Of a stretch of DNA of 64,000 nt, positions 1 to 11,925 are shown piece by piece; the stretch's first letter is position 1, and every line of letters begins with the position of its first letter. Source of the stretch: Muscardinus avellanarius (Eukaryota; Chordata; Mammalia; Rodentia; Gliridae); contig OY726565.1 in the NCBI GenBank assembly GCA_963383645.1, positions 31,926,534-31,990,533 of the forward strand. Reading direction: 5' to 3'. Below the pieces are notes generated by a model. It searched no databases. It saw nothing but the letters and a program-made list of their open reading frames with translations, and was not told the DNA's origin. Made by a program: the position numbers and the translations under genes.

Positions 1-97
1 ATCAAGAGGGAAATTCACACTCTGGCAGATAGCTCTTAAAGTTGGAGAGCTGATGGTCCTTACGGCCGAGAAGGAGTTATCTAAAGTTCCCATGCAG

Positions 98-325
98 GTC
101 ATAGTTGTGCACGCTTGTAATCCCAGCATTCTGGAGGCTCAGACAGGAGGATCACGGTTTGCGGCCAGCCACAGCTACTTAGTGAGGCCCTTTGCCACTC
201 AGTGAAACCCTGTTTTAAAGTAAAAAAATAAAATAAAAAATAGGGCTGAGGGTATAGCTCAGAGGTAGAATGCCCCTGGGTTCTATCCCCAGTTCCACAA
301 AGAAAACTATAAAAATAAAAATAAT
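98..325 (+). mobile_element. Dimeric B1-dID-type SINE, S1 form
   Basis: The left half is 7SL/B1-like (cttgtaatcccagcat near 114). The right half is ID-like, with A box tagctcagaggtagaat near 255 and B box gggttctatcccc near 279. An A-rich linker joins them. Flanking TSDs are aaagttcccatgcag at 83-97 and aaagttcccttgcag at 326-340, one mismatch. This fits L1-mediated insertion of a non-autonomous element. Confidence 0.93.
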
Positions 326-340
326 AAAGTTCCCTTGCAG

Positions 341-1639
341 TCTGTGCCAAGCAAGATATGGGAGATTTCCAGTAAGAAAGATGGGGAAGTTCAGGGTCGC
401 TCTCTCTCTAGTCAGCTGCTTAACACTACTCCACTGTAATGTTAGTTTGCAGTTGCTATTTAGTAATGTTGAGCATTTTTTTCCCCACATACCTGTTGGC
501 GTTTCATTAGCTTATTCTTAAAAATAATAAAGATTACCAGGAATTTTGTACTTTTATTATGTTTCTGGCTTATTAGTGAGCCTTGGTCTACAGAAATTAA
601 ATGGGGAGAGTTAATAATGTCCTGGTGTGCGCATCATTATAGTAAATTGGCATTGAATACAATATCAGGTAATTTATGTTGAAATAGATAATGTGAGTCC
701 TCTAAAATGATAATTATTTTCAGAAATTTTATCAGCATTAGTTAATTTGTTTGATGTGTCTTTTTCAAGTTCCCCTGCCCATTTTCCTCATTTCTAAAGG
801 CAAGGTGAGTGAAAGTGACACTTGATTCACTTTTTATTTAGCTCTCCGCAGTGCTCTTCTGAAGCTGATGAAAACATTACTACTCAGGTGTAGGCGAAGC
901 TTTTAGTTGCTGTCATGGGGATTGATGTAAGCGTTAGAAGGGACATTCAGCACATCCCAACCTCTCAAACAGCTCTCTGGATAAGCGGTTGGAAATGCTT
1001 TCTGAGATGATGGCTGTGACCATCTCAGCAGGCGCTCCGTGACCAGCACATCCACTCTGTGTAGGGTTCTGTGGGCGATGCTCTTCCTTGCAGGCTAGAG
1101 AAGGCAAAGATCCTTCCAGGCTTCTTTCCTCTCAACAGTCAGACAATCATATCAAGCTGAAATCTTTGCTTATGAAGGGGAAAAATATTAGCAAAAAACA
1201 AAGAAATGAAAATTTGTTCAAAGTATAAAAAAACATCCTAAGATTTTTTTGACCACAATGACTTACAGCTTTCGTTTGTAGCTATTCCTTCCCTCCCCGC
1301 TACAATTCGGGCATCAGGAGCACAGGGCTAGCCTGTCCTGGATGCATCAGTCCTCATAATTATTTATTGCCATGATTGGGGTTGGCGCTGGTAGCTGTGT
1401 CAATGGATCAGGCCTGACTTACTGCCAGAAGGTATGGATAAGACAGCTCTTGGCCATGAAGTTTAGCCTTGTACCTGAATGCCAATCCCAAATGGATACT
1501 TAAGGGTACGCACAGATATTCCAAAGAAAATTATATGGGTAAAAAGGATTGTCTTTTTTAACAAGGTGGTAGATAATGAGACATAGCATTTATTGAGAAA
1601 GTACTCTCATTATGCCTGAACTTCAAAGATGTATGCTCT
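341..1639. other. No gene or recognisable repeat
   Basis: AT-rich, apparently single-copy DNA. Open frames are short and have no recognisable domain. Confidence 0.5.
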
Positions 1640-1790
1640 TTCATTTCATTCCCTCAATAATTTTTGCATGCATATTAATCATATTTTATATGCTAGGTAT
1701 TGGACAAAGCTGCTGAATAGATAAAAGAATAAGGTGGACATATTGCCTCCATGCTCAGAGCTTCAATTCTACTGAAAGAGACAATGATGT
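1640..1790 (+). mobile_element. L2 LINE 3'-end relic
   Basis: The order of short matches follows the L2 3' end: cattccctcaataattt, then a degraded atgctaggtattgg segment, then a counterpart of the usual catggagctta region (catgctcagagcttcaatt). It is strongly diverged, so the boundaries are approximate. Confidence 0.5.
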
Positions 1791-1844
1791 TAGAATTAAT
1801 AATGTTGATTATTATTACATAACCATAGCACCAACTATTTCATT

Positions 1845-1922
1845 TAGTTGTGAACCTGAGAAAGTTAATTAATCTTTCCGTTTGCCTTTCCTGAAATGAT
1901 GAATGGAGACAATAATATAGTT
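1845..1922 (+). mobile_element. MIR SINE core relic
   Basis: Resembles the MIR segment with cctgagaaagttaattaatc followed by a cttt..gcctttcctgaaatgatgaatgg stretch, matching the order aagttacttaacctct, gcctcagtttcctcat, aaaatgg of MIR. Diverged and short. Confidence 0.5.
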
Positions 1923-2079
1923 TTGGAGATTTTCCATTTTAGGCTGCTATAAAACTTGGGTAAGATTGGGTAAATATAATAATCATATGTAAATATAAAA
2001 TATCAAATTATATATAAAATATATAGTATTTAACATATATATACAATTACATAAAACATAATAATAATTATTATTACTA

Positions 2080-2287
2080 TTTGAGGAACTGGGGAATTGA
2101 ACCCAGGGACATTCTACCTCCATGTTACACCCTTAAATCTTTTTACATTTTTTATTTGTTTGAGAAACAAAGTCTCACTAGTTGCTGAAAGTCTCATTCT
2201 GTTGCTGGGGCTGTTCCTGAACCTGTGATCCTCTTATCTCAGCCTCCGAAATACTTGCATTATAGGCATGGACTAACCATGCCCAGG
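2080..2287 (-). mobile_element. B1-dID-type SINE, antisense
   Basis: Reads antisense: the ID half first (gaattgaacccagggacatt, 2094-2113), then gagaaacaaagtctcac, then the B1 half ending tcagcctccgaaatactt and ccatgcccag. It abuts the start of an antisense MaLR-like LTR, so it may have inserted into that LTR. Confidence 0.82.
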
Positions 2288-2590
2288 TACACTGGGTAAG
2301 TTATAAACAATAGAAGTTTATTCAGCTCCTTGCCTGAGGCTGGCAAGTTCAAGGTCCAGGGGTGCATGTGGTGAGTGCCTTCTGCCTCCTGTCATGGCAC
2401 AGGGGCAAGTGAGCACCGGGTGCCAGAAAGCCAGGAGGCAGCCTGCATCCTATACCTGAAATAAGAGCCTTCATTCATTCCGGAGGACGATGCCCTCAGG
2501 ACTTAATCACTTCTTAAAGGCCCCACCTCCACTATCATCACAGTGGCAATTGAATTTCAACCTAAGTTTTGCAGGGGGGTATTGAAACTA
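2288..2590 (-). mobile_element. MaLR-type LTR relic (MLT1/MST-like)
   Basis: In antisense order it shows actgggtaagttataaa, a ctggcaagttcaaggtcc segment, aggacttaatcacttct, then aaaggccccacctccac and a caacctaagttttgcag end. This is the usual reverse-complement order of MLT1/MST LTRs. A further start piece (ccattttaggctgctata, about 1933) may lie left of the SINE. Confidence 0.6.
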
Positions 2591-4331
2591 TTATACACAA
2601 TCTCATTCTTTTCCTTTATGTAGACTTCACCCACAACTCCAGCCTCAGTTTTAAGTCATCATTTCTCAGGAAAAGCCTTCACTTCTCTGGAAAGTCATCC
2701 ATGGTCATCCTCCTGCATCCCCTAAGAATACTTTTTTCAATAAAGTATTCTATATGTTCAAATGTCTTTGTGACATTCCTTTATTATAGTGATAGCTCAC
2801 TGTTACATAATTTTATTTTTACTTTCTTCAAGACAAAATGATGAAGGTAACAGACTGTATACGAGTAACAAATTCCACACACCCTCTGCTGTTTTCTCCT
2901 ATTTTTCCACCTCAGTCTTGATTTTGCCATCTCTGAGGATAAAGGAGTAGTTTTGTTTTATTTGGTGCTGGATGAAATGGCCTCTGAGTGAGAACCTAGT
3001 AAAGAAATGTCATTATCATGAAGCCAGTGTAGTGGTAAGGAGCGGTGAGGCTGGGCTGCCAGTCTGGGCAGGACTGGACGGGACAGTGAAGAGAGTTCTC
3101 CACGCCTGCCCTGCCCAGCGCTTCACACCTCCTGGCACATTCACTCAACACCTCAGTCTACAGACTGATATATTTTTGATGAGGGAAAAGTTAAGGAAAT
3201 CCTGGAGAGTCAAAACAGACAGAAGACACAGTTCTTCTATCCTGAATCAATGGGGCCATTTGGGCCTTAGGCTTGCCTTCCTGCAACCAGGGTCCAATCT
3301 AGTGCAAATCAATATTTGTTGATGCATAATTTCATGGAGCAGTCTTGTGTTTTCTATAGCAAGGCTGTCTTTTAATAAGATGACCAAGCACGACTTTATA
3401 AGGCAAACAAATGAAATAAAACCTTCCAGACGACTACTACTGGAAATGTCCCTTTTTTTTCAGCTCCAATACAGACCTTTCAGTGAAATAGCCTGACATT
3501 TTTATGTGTTTCTTCCTGTTTAGCATGGCAGTGAGGGATGGAATTTGGGCATGTTCTGTCTAAATTCAGGCCCACTGTGACCCTTGAAGTCACTTTCTCA
3601 AAATACAGACAAATTTAAAGAATAAACTTTCAAAAATCATCCAGTACTAGAGTGTTATAGTTTTTACTTTCACATGTGACTTTTTAACCTTAGAGATTAT
3701 AAAAATGTAAAATTAATGTAACAGCTTTGCTTTATAGAACACAGATTATCCTAGAAATATATAAGGATGTGTTCTAACCTATTTGAACTGGTACTGTATG
3801 GGGGTTATAGAAGATTCCAGGAAAATTAGGGTCACTTAAGAATAAATTTTAAAGGTTCTATCACTCAGCTAAAGAGAAAATTAAAATTAAACAGGAGTGC
3901 TATTGAGTGGTCACAGCAAATCCTATATGTAAGAGAATTCTGGAGGTTTTCACATACTCTGATTAATTTTATTGAAAGAATACTGTTTCATTCAATTTTT
4001 AAAATAGAGGGTGCTTTTTAAAGAGGCTTTTGGTCATAGGAATTTTGATTAGGAATTCCAGAGAGTTTCCATGTATCCTCAACTCCTACACCACAAAGCT
4101 TCTCTCACTATCAATATCATGTGCCACACCGGTACATTAGAAACATCAGTGAGCCTGTAAATCGTTATAGCCCAATGTCCAAAGTTTATGTTAGCATTTC
4201 CTCTTGCTTTTGTACATATCATGGGCTTGGACAGACAAATAATGAAATGTGTGCACCATCACAGTGTCATACCGAGGAGTTTGCCCCAAACATGATCTGT
4301 CTCTTAATTTTCTCTTCCTCTCTAGTTCCTG
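2591..4331. other. No gene; mostly unique DNA
   Basis: The 116-codon open frame at 2972-3322 has no signal sequence, domain or splice context and is treated as chance. A short stretch near 3023-3070 (cagtgtagtggtaaggagc) could be the start of a MIR, weakly supported. Confidence 0.45.
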
Positions 4332-4346
4332 AAAACTACTGATTTT

Positions 4347-4562
4347 GCCGGATGTGGTGGCGCAGGCTTTTAATCCCAGTGCTTGGGAGGCTGAGACAGG
4401 AAGATCACACAGGTTCGAGGCCAGTCTCAGCTACTGAGTGAGGCTCTCAGCAACTTAGTGAGACCCTGTTTCCAAATAAAGTCTAAAATAGGTCTGGGAG
4501 TATAGCCGGAGGGGGGGGAAAAAAAAAAGCCCCTGGGTTCTACCCTCAGTACCACACACAAA
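4347..4562 (+). mobile_element. B1-dID-type SINE, S2 form
   Basis: Left B box reads aggttcgaggcc; right half carries aggtctgggagtatagcc and cccctgggttctaccc. A G9/A10 slip interrupts the right half near 4511-4528. Perfect 15-bp TSD aaaactactgatttt at 4332-4346 and 4563-4577. Confidence 0.93.
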
Positions 4563-4589
4563 AAAACTACTGATTTTTTTTTTTTGCCA

Positions 4590-4750
4590 TCTTTATACTT
4601 AAGACTTTTCCAGAATGTCATAAAGCTGGAATCATACATGTAACCTTATCATATGGGGTTATTTCACATAATATTATCTATTTATGTTTCTTCCAAATAT
4701 TTTCATGGCTTGATGACACTTCTTTTTAGCACTGTATACTATACCATTGG
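4590..4750 (-). mobile_element. Old L1M-type LINE-1 fragment, antisense
   Basis: The order ccagaatgtcataaagctgg, aatcatacatgtaacctt, tatttcacataatatta follows the antisense 3' region of old LINE-1 (L1M). A second, longer copy of this region is at 62640-63115. Confidence 0.5.
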
Positions 4751-5829
4751 CTTGATGGGTTGTCCCTAAAACTCAGTTTAGAAACTCAAAGGCACTAAAA
4801 TGGAAGGTCAATTCTAAGTTATAAGAAAACTAGGGAAAATCAAAATAATTGAAAAATAGACTCATTGCCTCAGTTTTTTCAAGTTATGTCTGACTATAGT
4901 TTGTGAACCTCAAGTGCATTATTAATTTATACCTGAATTTTCATAGCACCCACAAATTCTCCATAGTTTTGTATTGGTGTAACCAGTGGTCATTTACTTA
5001 CCAGGTTCTTAAAGATGTCTTGCCTCATGTTTTGGAGACAGATTGCTTCTACAGGCATCTCAGCTGGCCTCTTGCTATACCATTGAAGAACCAAAGACTA
5101 TCAAATGCAATGTTTCATCCCTTCTGTCTCAGGTAATCATCCTGAGGTGCAGGGTATGTAAGCTGTCCTTTCACAGTGAGTGTGGTAATGACTTGTTAAG
5201 TAGAAGTTACATTAGAAATAAAGGAATGGAGAATTAAACATATTTATTCCCTGTCACTGTTCCCCCTTACCTCTAGGCCACTGGTCCCCTTCAGAAGGCT
5301 ATCCTCCAAGAAGCAGATATAAATCCATTATTTTGTATAGTCAGGTCCTTATTAGGCTAAGGTTTTGCAGAAAGCTCACTTGTTACCATATATTTTGAAA
5401 TTTTACAATCTCTGTTGCCACTATGTCTGTTTACATGTTTATAGAGATGGCCTTTATTTTGTACAGTATCTGTGATACAAACTCATACATATTAAAATTT
5501 TGTTCTTATTTAACAGGGCTCTGTGTATCTGAGATTTGGTCTGAGTTAAGAACCTTATCCTTCACCGGGAAAACTGTTGTCTTGAGGCATAAACTCATTA
5601 TCTCATTCATTTAACTGATGTTTGCAGTCATCTGCCATGGAGAAAGTGTCTCTCTCATTCCACACATCACAGCATCATTTGTCCTCTGCAGCCTGCCCTA
5701 GGGGAAAGAAAGGATCATATTTTAAAATATCCTCTGTTAAACACAGTCTGTCATTCACTACCTCTTCATCCTCTTCTCCTTTCCCTATTAGTCAAGTTTG
5801 ACTCAGAATATTCTCCCTCTCCCTATCTC

Positions 5830-5831
<2 letters not shown>
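4751..5831. other. No gene or clear repeat
   Basis: AT-rich unique DNA. Frames of 60-77 codons here have no recognisable content. Confidence 0.45.

Positions 5832-5898
<67 letters not shown>
5832..5898. repeat. (CT)n microsatellite
   Basis: About 33 near-perfect CT units following a pyrimidine-rich lead-in. Confidence 0.97.
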
Positions 5899-5901
<3 letters not shown>

Positions 5902-6029
5902 CTTTTCTTCTTTTACAGTCCAATCAGTTTTTGTTTGGTTTTGTTTTTGTTGCTGCCTCCTTCTCTGACCTCCTTGTTTGGTAACTCATTTGGTCTTGGG
6001 CTGTCATCTTGCCCATCTCTATCTTTTCT

Positions 6030-6690
6030 TCCTGGGTGATTTTATCCATCCATAGCTGTGAGCTCGCTCCCATGTTTCCAATGGAGTCACCCACCTCTCT
6101 GCCAATCTGCTTGCTTTCATGTCCAAATGTCTGCCTGACATCTCTCTGTGGCTGTAGCTCAGGTTCTCCAACTTAACAGATGTAACTAGAATCTTGGGCT
6201 TTTTTCCTTCCGTGGTCAACTCTCAAACTCCCGTGGTTCTTTCATGTAAAATATAACAGGGTTTCATCAAATTGCTTGAGACACAAATTTAAAGTCCTTC
6301 TTTTCTCATAACTAGGCATCAAATACATTAGAAAATCTTATCGGTATTGATACTTACTTGGAAATAATACCTAACATCTTCTCCACGTCGTGACCAGGAC
6401 AACTGTCTTGGACCAGGCTTCCACCTCCCTTGGCTCAGTGAACACTTCCACTTTTCTGTTTCCACTCTTGCTTCTCACATCTGCCACCATCCATTCTCTA
6501 ACCAGTGGCCATGGCAATCTTCTCAATGATAATCTAATGATGCTCCATCCTTGCTTAAAACATTTACACAACTTATAGATTGCAGTCTTCTTCCCATGGT
6601 CTGGTATGTCCTTAGGTACCTTTTTCAGTTACCTACCATTACCCCTTCCCATTCTTTCCTTTATTAGTTTGTTCAAATATCACTGGTATT
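6030..6690 (+). mobile_element. L2 LINE ORF2 relic
   Basis: Ordered weak matches to the L2 reverse transcriptase region: cttcctgggtgattttatcc, then ctgcctgacatctctctgtg, then caacttaacagatgtaac (the degenerate LKLN-type segment). Downstream come tttccactcttgcttctcac and cttgcttaaaacatttac. Stops and indels show it is long dead. Confidence 0.55.
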
Positions 6691-6765
6691 ATGTGGAAGG
6701 AAGAAGGGAATAAAGGAAGAAGGAAGGAAAGAAGTAAAAAAGATAGAATGGAAGGGAAGATCTTA
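6691..6765. repeat. Purine-rich low-complexity tract
   Basis: Diverged GGAA/GAAA repeats on the plus strand. Confidence 0.8.
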
Positions 6766-6796
6766 CCTCATAATAAAGGCCTAAGGACCAAAGAAA

Positions 6797-8471
6797 GAAT
6801 AAATAAATGACCTGGTGTGGTGGCATAAACTTGTAGCTCCAGCACTTGGGAGGCTGATGGCAGGTTTGAGACCAGCCTCAGCAACTGAGCCAGACCTGTT
6901 TTTGTTTGTTTCTTTTATTGCTACATTGTAATTATACATCTAGATGAAGTTTAGGGTGATAGAGACATACTTGCACACAAGACTCAGAGCCCTTCCCCAG
7001 TTTCCACCCCATCCCCTCCTCCTCCCTTCCTCCCTGTGCTTAGCACAGTGATTGGCTTTGATAAGTTTGTGTATGTGCATCATGTCCATTGAGGTATTTT
7101 CCTCTTTTCCCCTTCCATCTCCCTCTGTTAGGTAACCTTTTTCACTCAACTAAGTTTTCTCCTTCTTTTCTGGAGCCCCTCCTATGTCTCAATTTCTCTC
7201 TAGCTTCCACATCTTAGGGAAAACATCTGACTTTTCACTATTTATGACTGACTAATCTCACTTAGCATAATGTTCTCCATTTCCATTCATTTCCCTGTAA
7301 ATGACATAATTTTTTTCTTCTTTATGGCTGAGTAAATTCCATTGTGTACATATCCCATAGTTTTGTAATCCATTCATCTTGATGGACATCTTGGCTGGTT
7401 CCATAGTTTTCAAATGTGAGTGTGTAGCTACAAACATAGAAGTGCATTCATTTCTCTGGTCCTTTGGTTTCCATTATTTTGGGTAGGTACCCAGGAGTAG
7501 TATAGGTGGGTCATATGGAAATGGTTCATCCCCATACTTTTGAGGATCCTCTGCACTGTTTCCCAAAATGGTTTGCATTAATTTGCAATCCCACCAACAG
7601 TGTATCAGAGTTCCTACTTCTCCACATCCTCACCAGCATATATTACTGTTTGTATTTTTAAGGGTTGCCATTTTAATTGAAGTTAGGTAAAATCTCAGAG
7701 TTCTTTTGATTTGCATCTCTCTGCTAATGATGTTGAATATTTTCCATACATTTATTTGCCATTTGTATTTCTTCATTTGTGAAATGTCTATTTAGTTCAC
7801 TTGAGTATTTTTTGAGTGGGTTATTTGAGAAATGGAGCAGAATAGAAGACTCATAAACAAATCCATACTCTTACAGCCTATTGATTTTTAACAAAGGGTC
7901 CAAAACATACACTAGTAAAAAAAAAATAACCTTTTTAACAAATGATGCTTGCAAAACTGGTTGTCCAGAAAAAATGAAAATAAATTCCACTTTCTCACCC
8001 TGCACAAAAGTCAATTCAAGATGAATCAAAGACCTGTAAATTAGACTAAAGACCTTATAGTTACTTGAAGAGGGCATATAAACACACTCCAATATATAGG
8101 CATTGGGTAAAAACTTTCTCAACAAGATCCCAAAGGCACAATAAATTAAAATAAGGATTAATATGTGGTATAAACTGAAGAGCTTCTGTGCAGCAATGGA
8201 AACTATCAAGAACCTCAAGAGAAAGCAGAAATAATGAGAGGAGATTTCTACCAGCTACTCCTTTGATAGATTACTAGTATCTAGAATATAACGAGAACTC
8301 ATGAAACTCACCACCAAAGAGAACCTGCTTTAATATAAAAAAAAAAAAAACTTAAAATGGACTGAAAATGTAGCTTAGAGGTAAAATGCCCCTGGAGGTA
8401 GAATATCCCTGGAGAGGTAGAATGAATAAAATAAATTTATTCATTTATAAATGAATGAATGAATAAATGAC
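6797..8471 (+). mobile_element. B1-dID-type SINE split by a LINE-1 (span includes TSDs)
   Basis: The left half is at 6812-6900 and the ID half at about 8332-8456, with a LINE-1 between them. The outer TSDs are gaataaataaatgac (6797-6811) and gaatgaataaatgac (8457-8471), one mismatch. They show that the two halves were once a single SINE. The right half contains three short copies of a gaggtagaat-type motif near 8377-8432, suggesting a small local expansion. Confidence 0.82.
6901..8319 (-). mobile_element. LINE-1 with 5' inversion, inside a SINE
   Basis: 6901-7830 is antisense L1: 3' UTR, then the 3' end of ORF2. 7831-8319 is sense ORF2 from gcagaatagaagactc to ctcaccaccaaag. The sense piece ends where the antisense piece begins in L1 order (around caaataacccactca), as expected from twin priming. 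Degenerate TSDs: agacctgttt (6892) and gaacctgcttt (8321). No intact ORF. Confidence 0.85.
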
Positions 8472-9787
8472 AGAGACTAAATTCACATTCAGCTCTGCTT
8501 CATTCTCCAGAATACTACTCCATTTGGCAAAATAGACGGCAAATGTAAAAACAGAAGATGCAGAGAAAAAGCCCTCTGTAATATAAAATCAAGAACTTAT
8601 TTCATAAATTAATGTGATTTGGCAAAGAAGAGTTATTTCTTAGTTCATATTGACTGTCATTTACCTGCTGAGGAACTTTCAGCATATTCTGCATTTCTGT
8701 TTTATTATCCTATAAAACTGACCAGTAAGTCTATGTCATGGTACAATTCCAACAGTTAAAGGATAATTCATTTACTTGCTTGTCATATTGTGGTATTCAA
8801 AAGCTACTAGTTTCTCTTTCAATCTCTCTTGACATTTTAGAAACACTCTATGTATGTTTTGTGACTTTTCTTGTTCTGTGATAATAGCAAGCAATTCCTT
8901 ATTGTTATTCTAACTACCCAGACCTTTTGGCCAGGCACTGCAATGGCTTATTACATGCATCATTCCCTTGAGCCTCCCAACACTTGTATCTGTGTTTTCT
9001 GAAAATTTCAGCAAGATGCTTCTTTTAAAAAGTGTTTACATAATTAAGCATATTGCACGAAGGTAAAAATTTATATCTCCCTCCTGAAAAGTTATAGTAT
9101 GTAACTTTTATTAGAAAATTTAAAAAATCTACTAAACAGTGCATATCACTGTGAAAAATCAACCCTCTGTGACTAATGTTTTGTTTGTGCTAAGCAGCTG
9201 CTTATCTCTTGAAGCCCTAATGTTCTTTGGGACACATATTTTGACTTGATATACTAAAAATTCTGTTGATGCTGCTTTAGATCAAATGAAAGTTTGGTAA
9301 CATTTCTTGTTCCAGACAACATTGTTTTTTCTTTGCTGCTGCTACTATGGGGTGTTGCTCACTGTTATCTCTTCCATTATATTTAGACTCTAAGGGACTG
9401 GATTTGCTCCCTGAGCACAGATCATTTTGCTGCTTATAAAATGTTATAAAAGTTGACATTTTCACAGAATATATATAAAAAACCAGAGAGAGAAAGATAG
9501 GCTATCCTGCATAGAATTTGGAAGAAAACTTTGGATATATGAGAGTATTTATTCTAGACTAGTATGTTGAGTTAAACAGAATTATTTTTTCTTTGAATTT
9601 TAAGCTATTACATCACTGTGAAAATAACAATGGTTTGTAGAATGTTAATATTTTATTCAAAAGTCATTTTTATTATTTTAATTTTTAAAAATATGTATAA
9701 TGTTATATATGACCAAATCATGCCTCAAGGCAAGAATTGCTAGGATTAAGATGAAACAAAATAATAAAAATAATATGTAATATATAT
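8472..9787. other. No gene or clear repeat
   Basis: AT-rich DNA, apparently single copy. The 62-codon frame at 9277-9465 has no recognisable feature. Confidence 0.45.
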
Positions 9788-9985
9788 TGGTACTGGGAAT
9801 GGAACCCAGGGGCATTCTAACTTCGAAGTACACCCCCAGACCTATGTTTTATTCTTTAGTTTGAAACAGGGTTGCACTGGGTTGCAAAGGGCCTCACTCA
9901 GTAGCTGAGCCTGTCTTTGAACTGTGATCCTCCGGTTTCAGCCTCCCAGATGCTGGGAATACAAGTGTGTGCCACCATGCCCAGC
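9788..9985 (-). mobile_element. B1-dID-type SINE, S1 form, antisense
   Basis: Reads tactgggaatggaacccagg, ggcattctaacttcgaagta, then tttgaaacagggttgcac, cagcctcccagatgctggg and ccaccatgcccagc, the complete antisense order of both halves. Confidence 0.9.
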
Positions 9986-10070
9986 ATAAAATAGTAGATT
10001 TTAAGAGATCTCTAGGACAGGGATATTGTCCTATTTTTCCATTGACTTTGCTTTATATAAAACAAAGGCA

Positions 10071-10275
10071 GCTGGGTGTGATGGTGTACTGTCGTAATCC
10101 CAGCATTTGACAGGCTGAGATAGGAATATCGCGGCTTGCGGACAGCCTCAGCTATTTAGTGAGGCCCTTTGCGACTCAGTGAGACCCTGTTTAAATATAA
10201 AGAATAAAAAATAAGGCTGGAGGTGTAGCTTGGAGGTGGAACCCCCCTGGGTTCCATCCCCGTACTGCAAATAAA
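10071..10275 (+). mobile_element. B1-dID-type SINE, S1 form
   Basis: Left half gtcgtaatcccagcattt with the S1-type B-box remnant cggcttgcggacagcc. The right half has gtgtagcttggaggtggaac and gggttccatcccc. The tail is an (A/C)AAA-rich run. Confidence 0.92.
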
Positions 10276-10289
10276 CAACAAAACAAACA

Positions 10290-11490
10290 AACAGAGTCAT
10301 GGTGGTGTCTGAGGCAAGGCAGGCGTTCAGTGAGGATTTAGTATATAAATGGACTTCTAGGACATAACATGGGAGTCATAAGTTCAAAGCCACAGCCGAC
10401 ACATGAATATTTGGCTTGAATCCCCTTAATACATACTTTAATGTCCCAGTTTCTCATCCTTTTTAGAGCTGGCCTTGAGTTCTTTTAGAGTCACTTGATG
10501 TTATTGAGAATATCCAAAGGTGGTTACAGAAGTTGTTTTTTTTATGTTTAGAAACAAATGCTCAGCCTTTTATTCTTACTACTTAGGGAAGGACAGATTT
10601 CAATACTATCATATCTGTACTGATTATTAAAAGAAACATTATCCAGTAACTCTTGCTGAATCGTGATAAGGCCCACGTTGTTCGGGACCACTGTGATAGA
10701 CACAAGGACAACAGAGATGGGATTTTGCGGTGAGAAAGAGAGGTCAGGCTCAACACTGACTACATCACACACACACATATAGCCAAGGAGTGGGGTAAGA
10801 GTCAGTGGATGGAAAATTACTAAGTGAAAACATGGAGGGTGAGAAGGATTCCTTCTAAACTGACCTAGCAAGATTCTTGCTAAAGACAGGCCAGGGTGAT
10901 CATGCAGCCCCTAGGGGCTGAGGAGAATGAAAGTGATCGGATCGCAAAGGCTGGGGCTCTTGATAAACTGACTTATAATGGATCATTGTCCAAACTGGGT
11001 TTTACAAGGAAGCGTACTGGTGGTGTAGTTAGGAGAAGGTTCAGGAATGTGAGTAAATTTTGGTTAGGCAGAGGATCTTTTTCTAAACTTCAAGGTCCTG
11101 TGAGAAAACCTTTTTTCTTTTGTCATCAAAGAAAAAAAATCTTCCTTTTCTTAACCTAATTTTTTCTTTTTTAGGGTTTATTTATCTATTCCTATAATTA
11201 TATAGAATGCTAAGATTTTTTGCACTTATACCAACATCTTTAAAGAACTCTTGCATTAACAGTTCAAGATTTTCCTTACTACAGCTAGTGTCCTCCCTCC
11301 TTCTTGAAGTAAATTCAGCACCAGAAAGTCCTAACTTCATCTTGGTAATAAAAGTCATGACCCAACTTTGACTGAATACCATCTCTCCTTGGACTTTCCA
11401 CAGTTCTAAAATACCTGTTGCTTTGCACAATTACAGGGGTAATTCAATTCATAAAATTTTCCTGAGGAATTAAATTATCTGTTCCAAACA
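10290..11490. other. No gene or clear repeat
   Basis: The 107-codon (10548-10871, minus) and 87-codon (10896-11159, plus) frames overlap no recognisable domain and are considered chance. Confidence 0.4.
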
Positions 11491-11500
11491 CAGTATCAGG

Positions 11501-11925
11501 ACTTCTGGGAAGATGGCGAACTCATTTGGAAAACAAAAAAACCCAGCATAGCCAAAGTTGTTCTCAGCAACAAAGCATTGCAGAAGGAATCACAATACCT
11601 GACTTTAAACTATACTACAAAGCCATACTAATAGAAACTGCATGATACTGGCACAAAAACAGATACATAGACCAATGGAACAGAAGACTCAGAAAAAAAT
11701 CCATACACTTACAGCCAATTGATTTTTAACAAAGGGGCCAAAAACTTACACTAGAAAAAAGATAGCCTCCTTAACAAATGGTGTTGGAAAAACTGGTTAA
11801 CCATATACAGAAAAACAGAAATAAAACCCACTTTCTCACCCTGCATAAGAGTTAATTCAAGATGGGTATAAGTGCATTAGAAAAGGGCATGGTTGGCAAT
11901 ATCCTACTAGAAAATATAAGTAAAA
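11501..11925 (+). mobile_element. Rearranged LINE-1 fragment
   Basis: From 11521 this is sense L1 ORF2 (ctcatttggaaaac, aatcacaatacctgacttta, gaccaatggaacagaagac, agccaattgatttttaac). The 20 bases before it, acttctgggaagatggcgaa, look like the extreme 5' end of an L1 5' UTR with a YY1-type aagatggcg core. If so, 5' UTR was joined directly to internal ORF2. No TSD found; the 3' boundary is vague. Confidence 0.65.

Noticed and set aside
240..300. tRNA-like A and B boxes
   Set aside because: These belong to the ID half of the SINE; no cloverleaf with an acceptor stem can be drawn, so no tRNA gene is called.
2972..3322. 116-codon open frame on the plus strand
   Set aside because: No domain, signal peptide, splice or promoter context, and the length is possible by chance in moderately GC-rich DNA.
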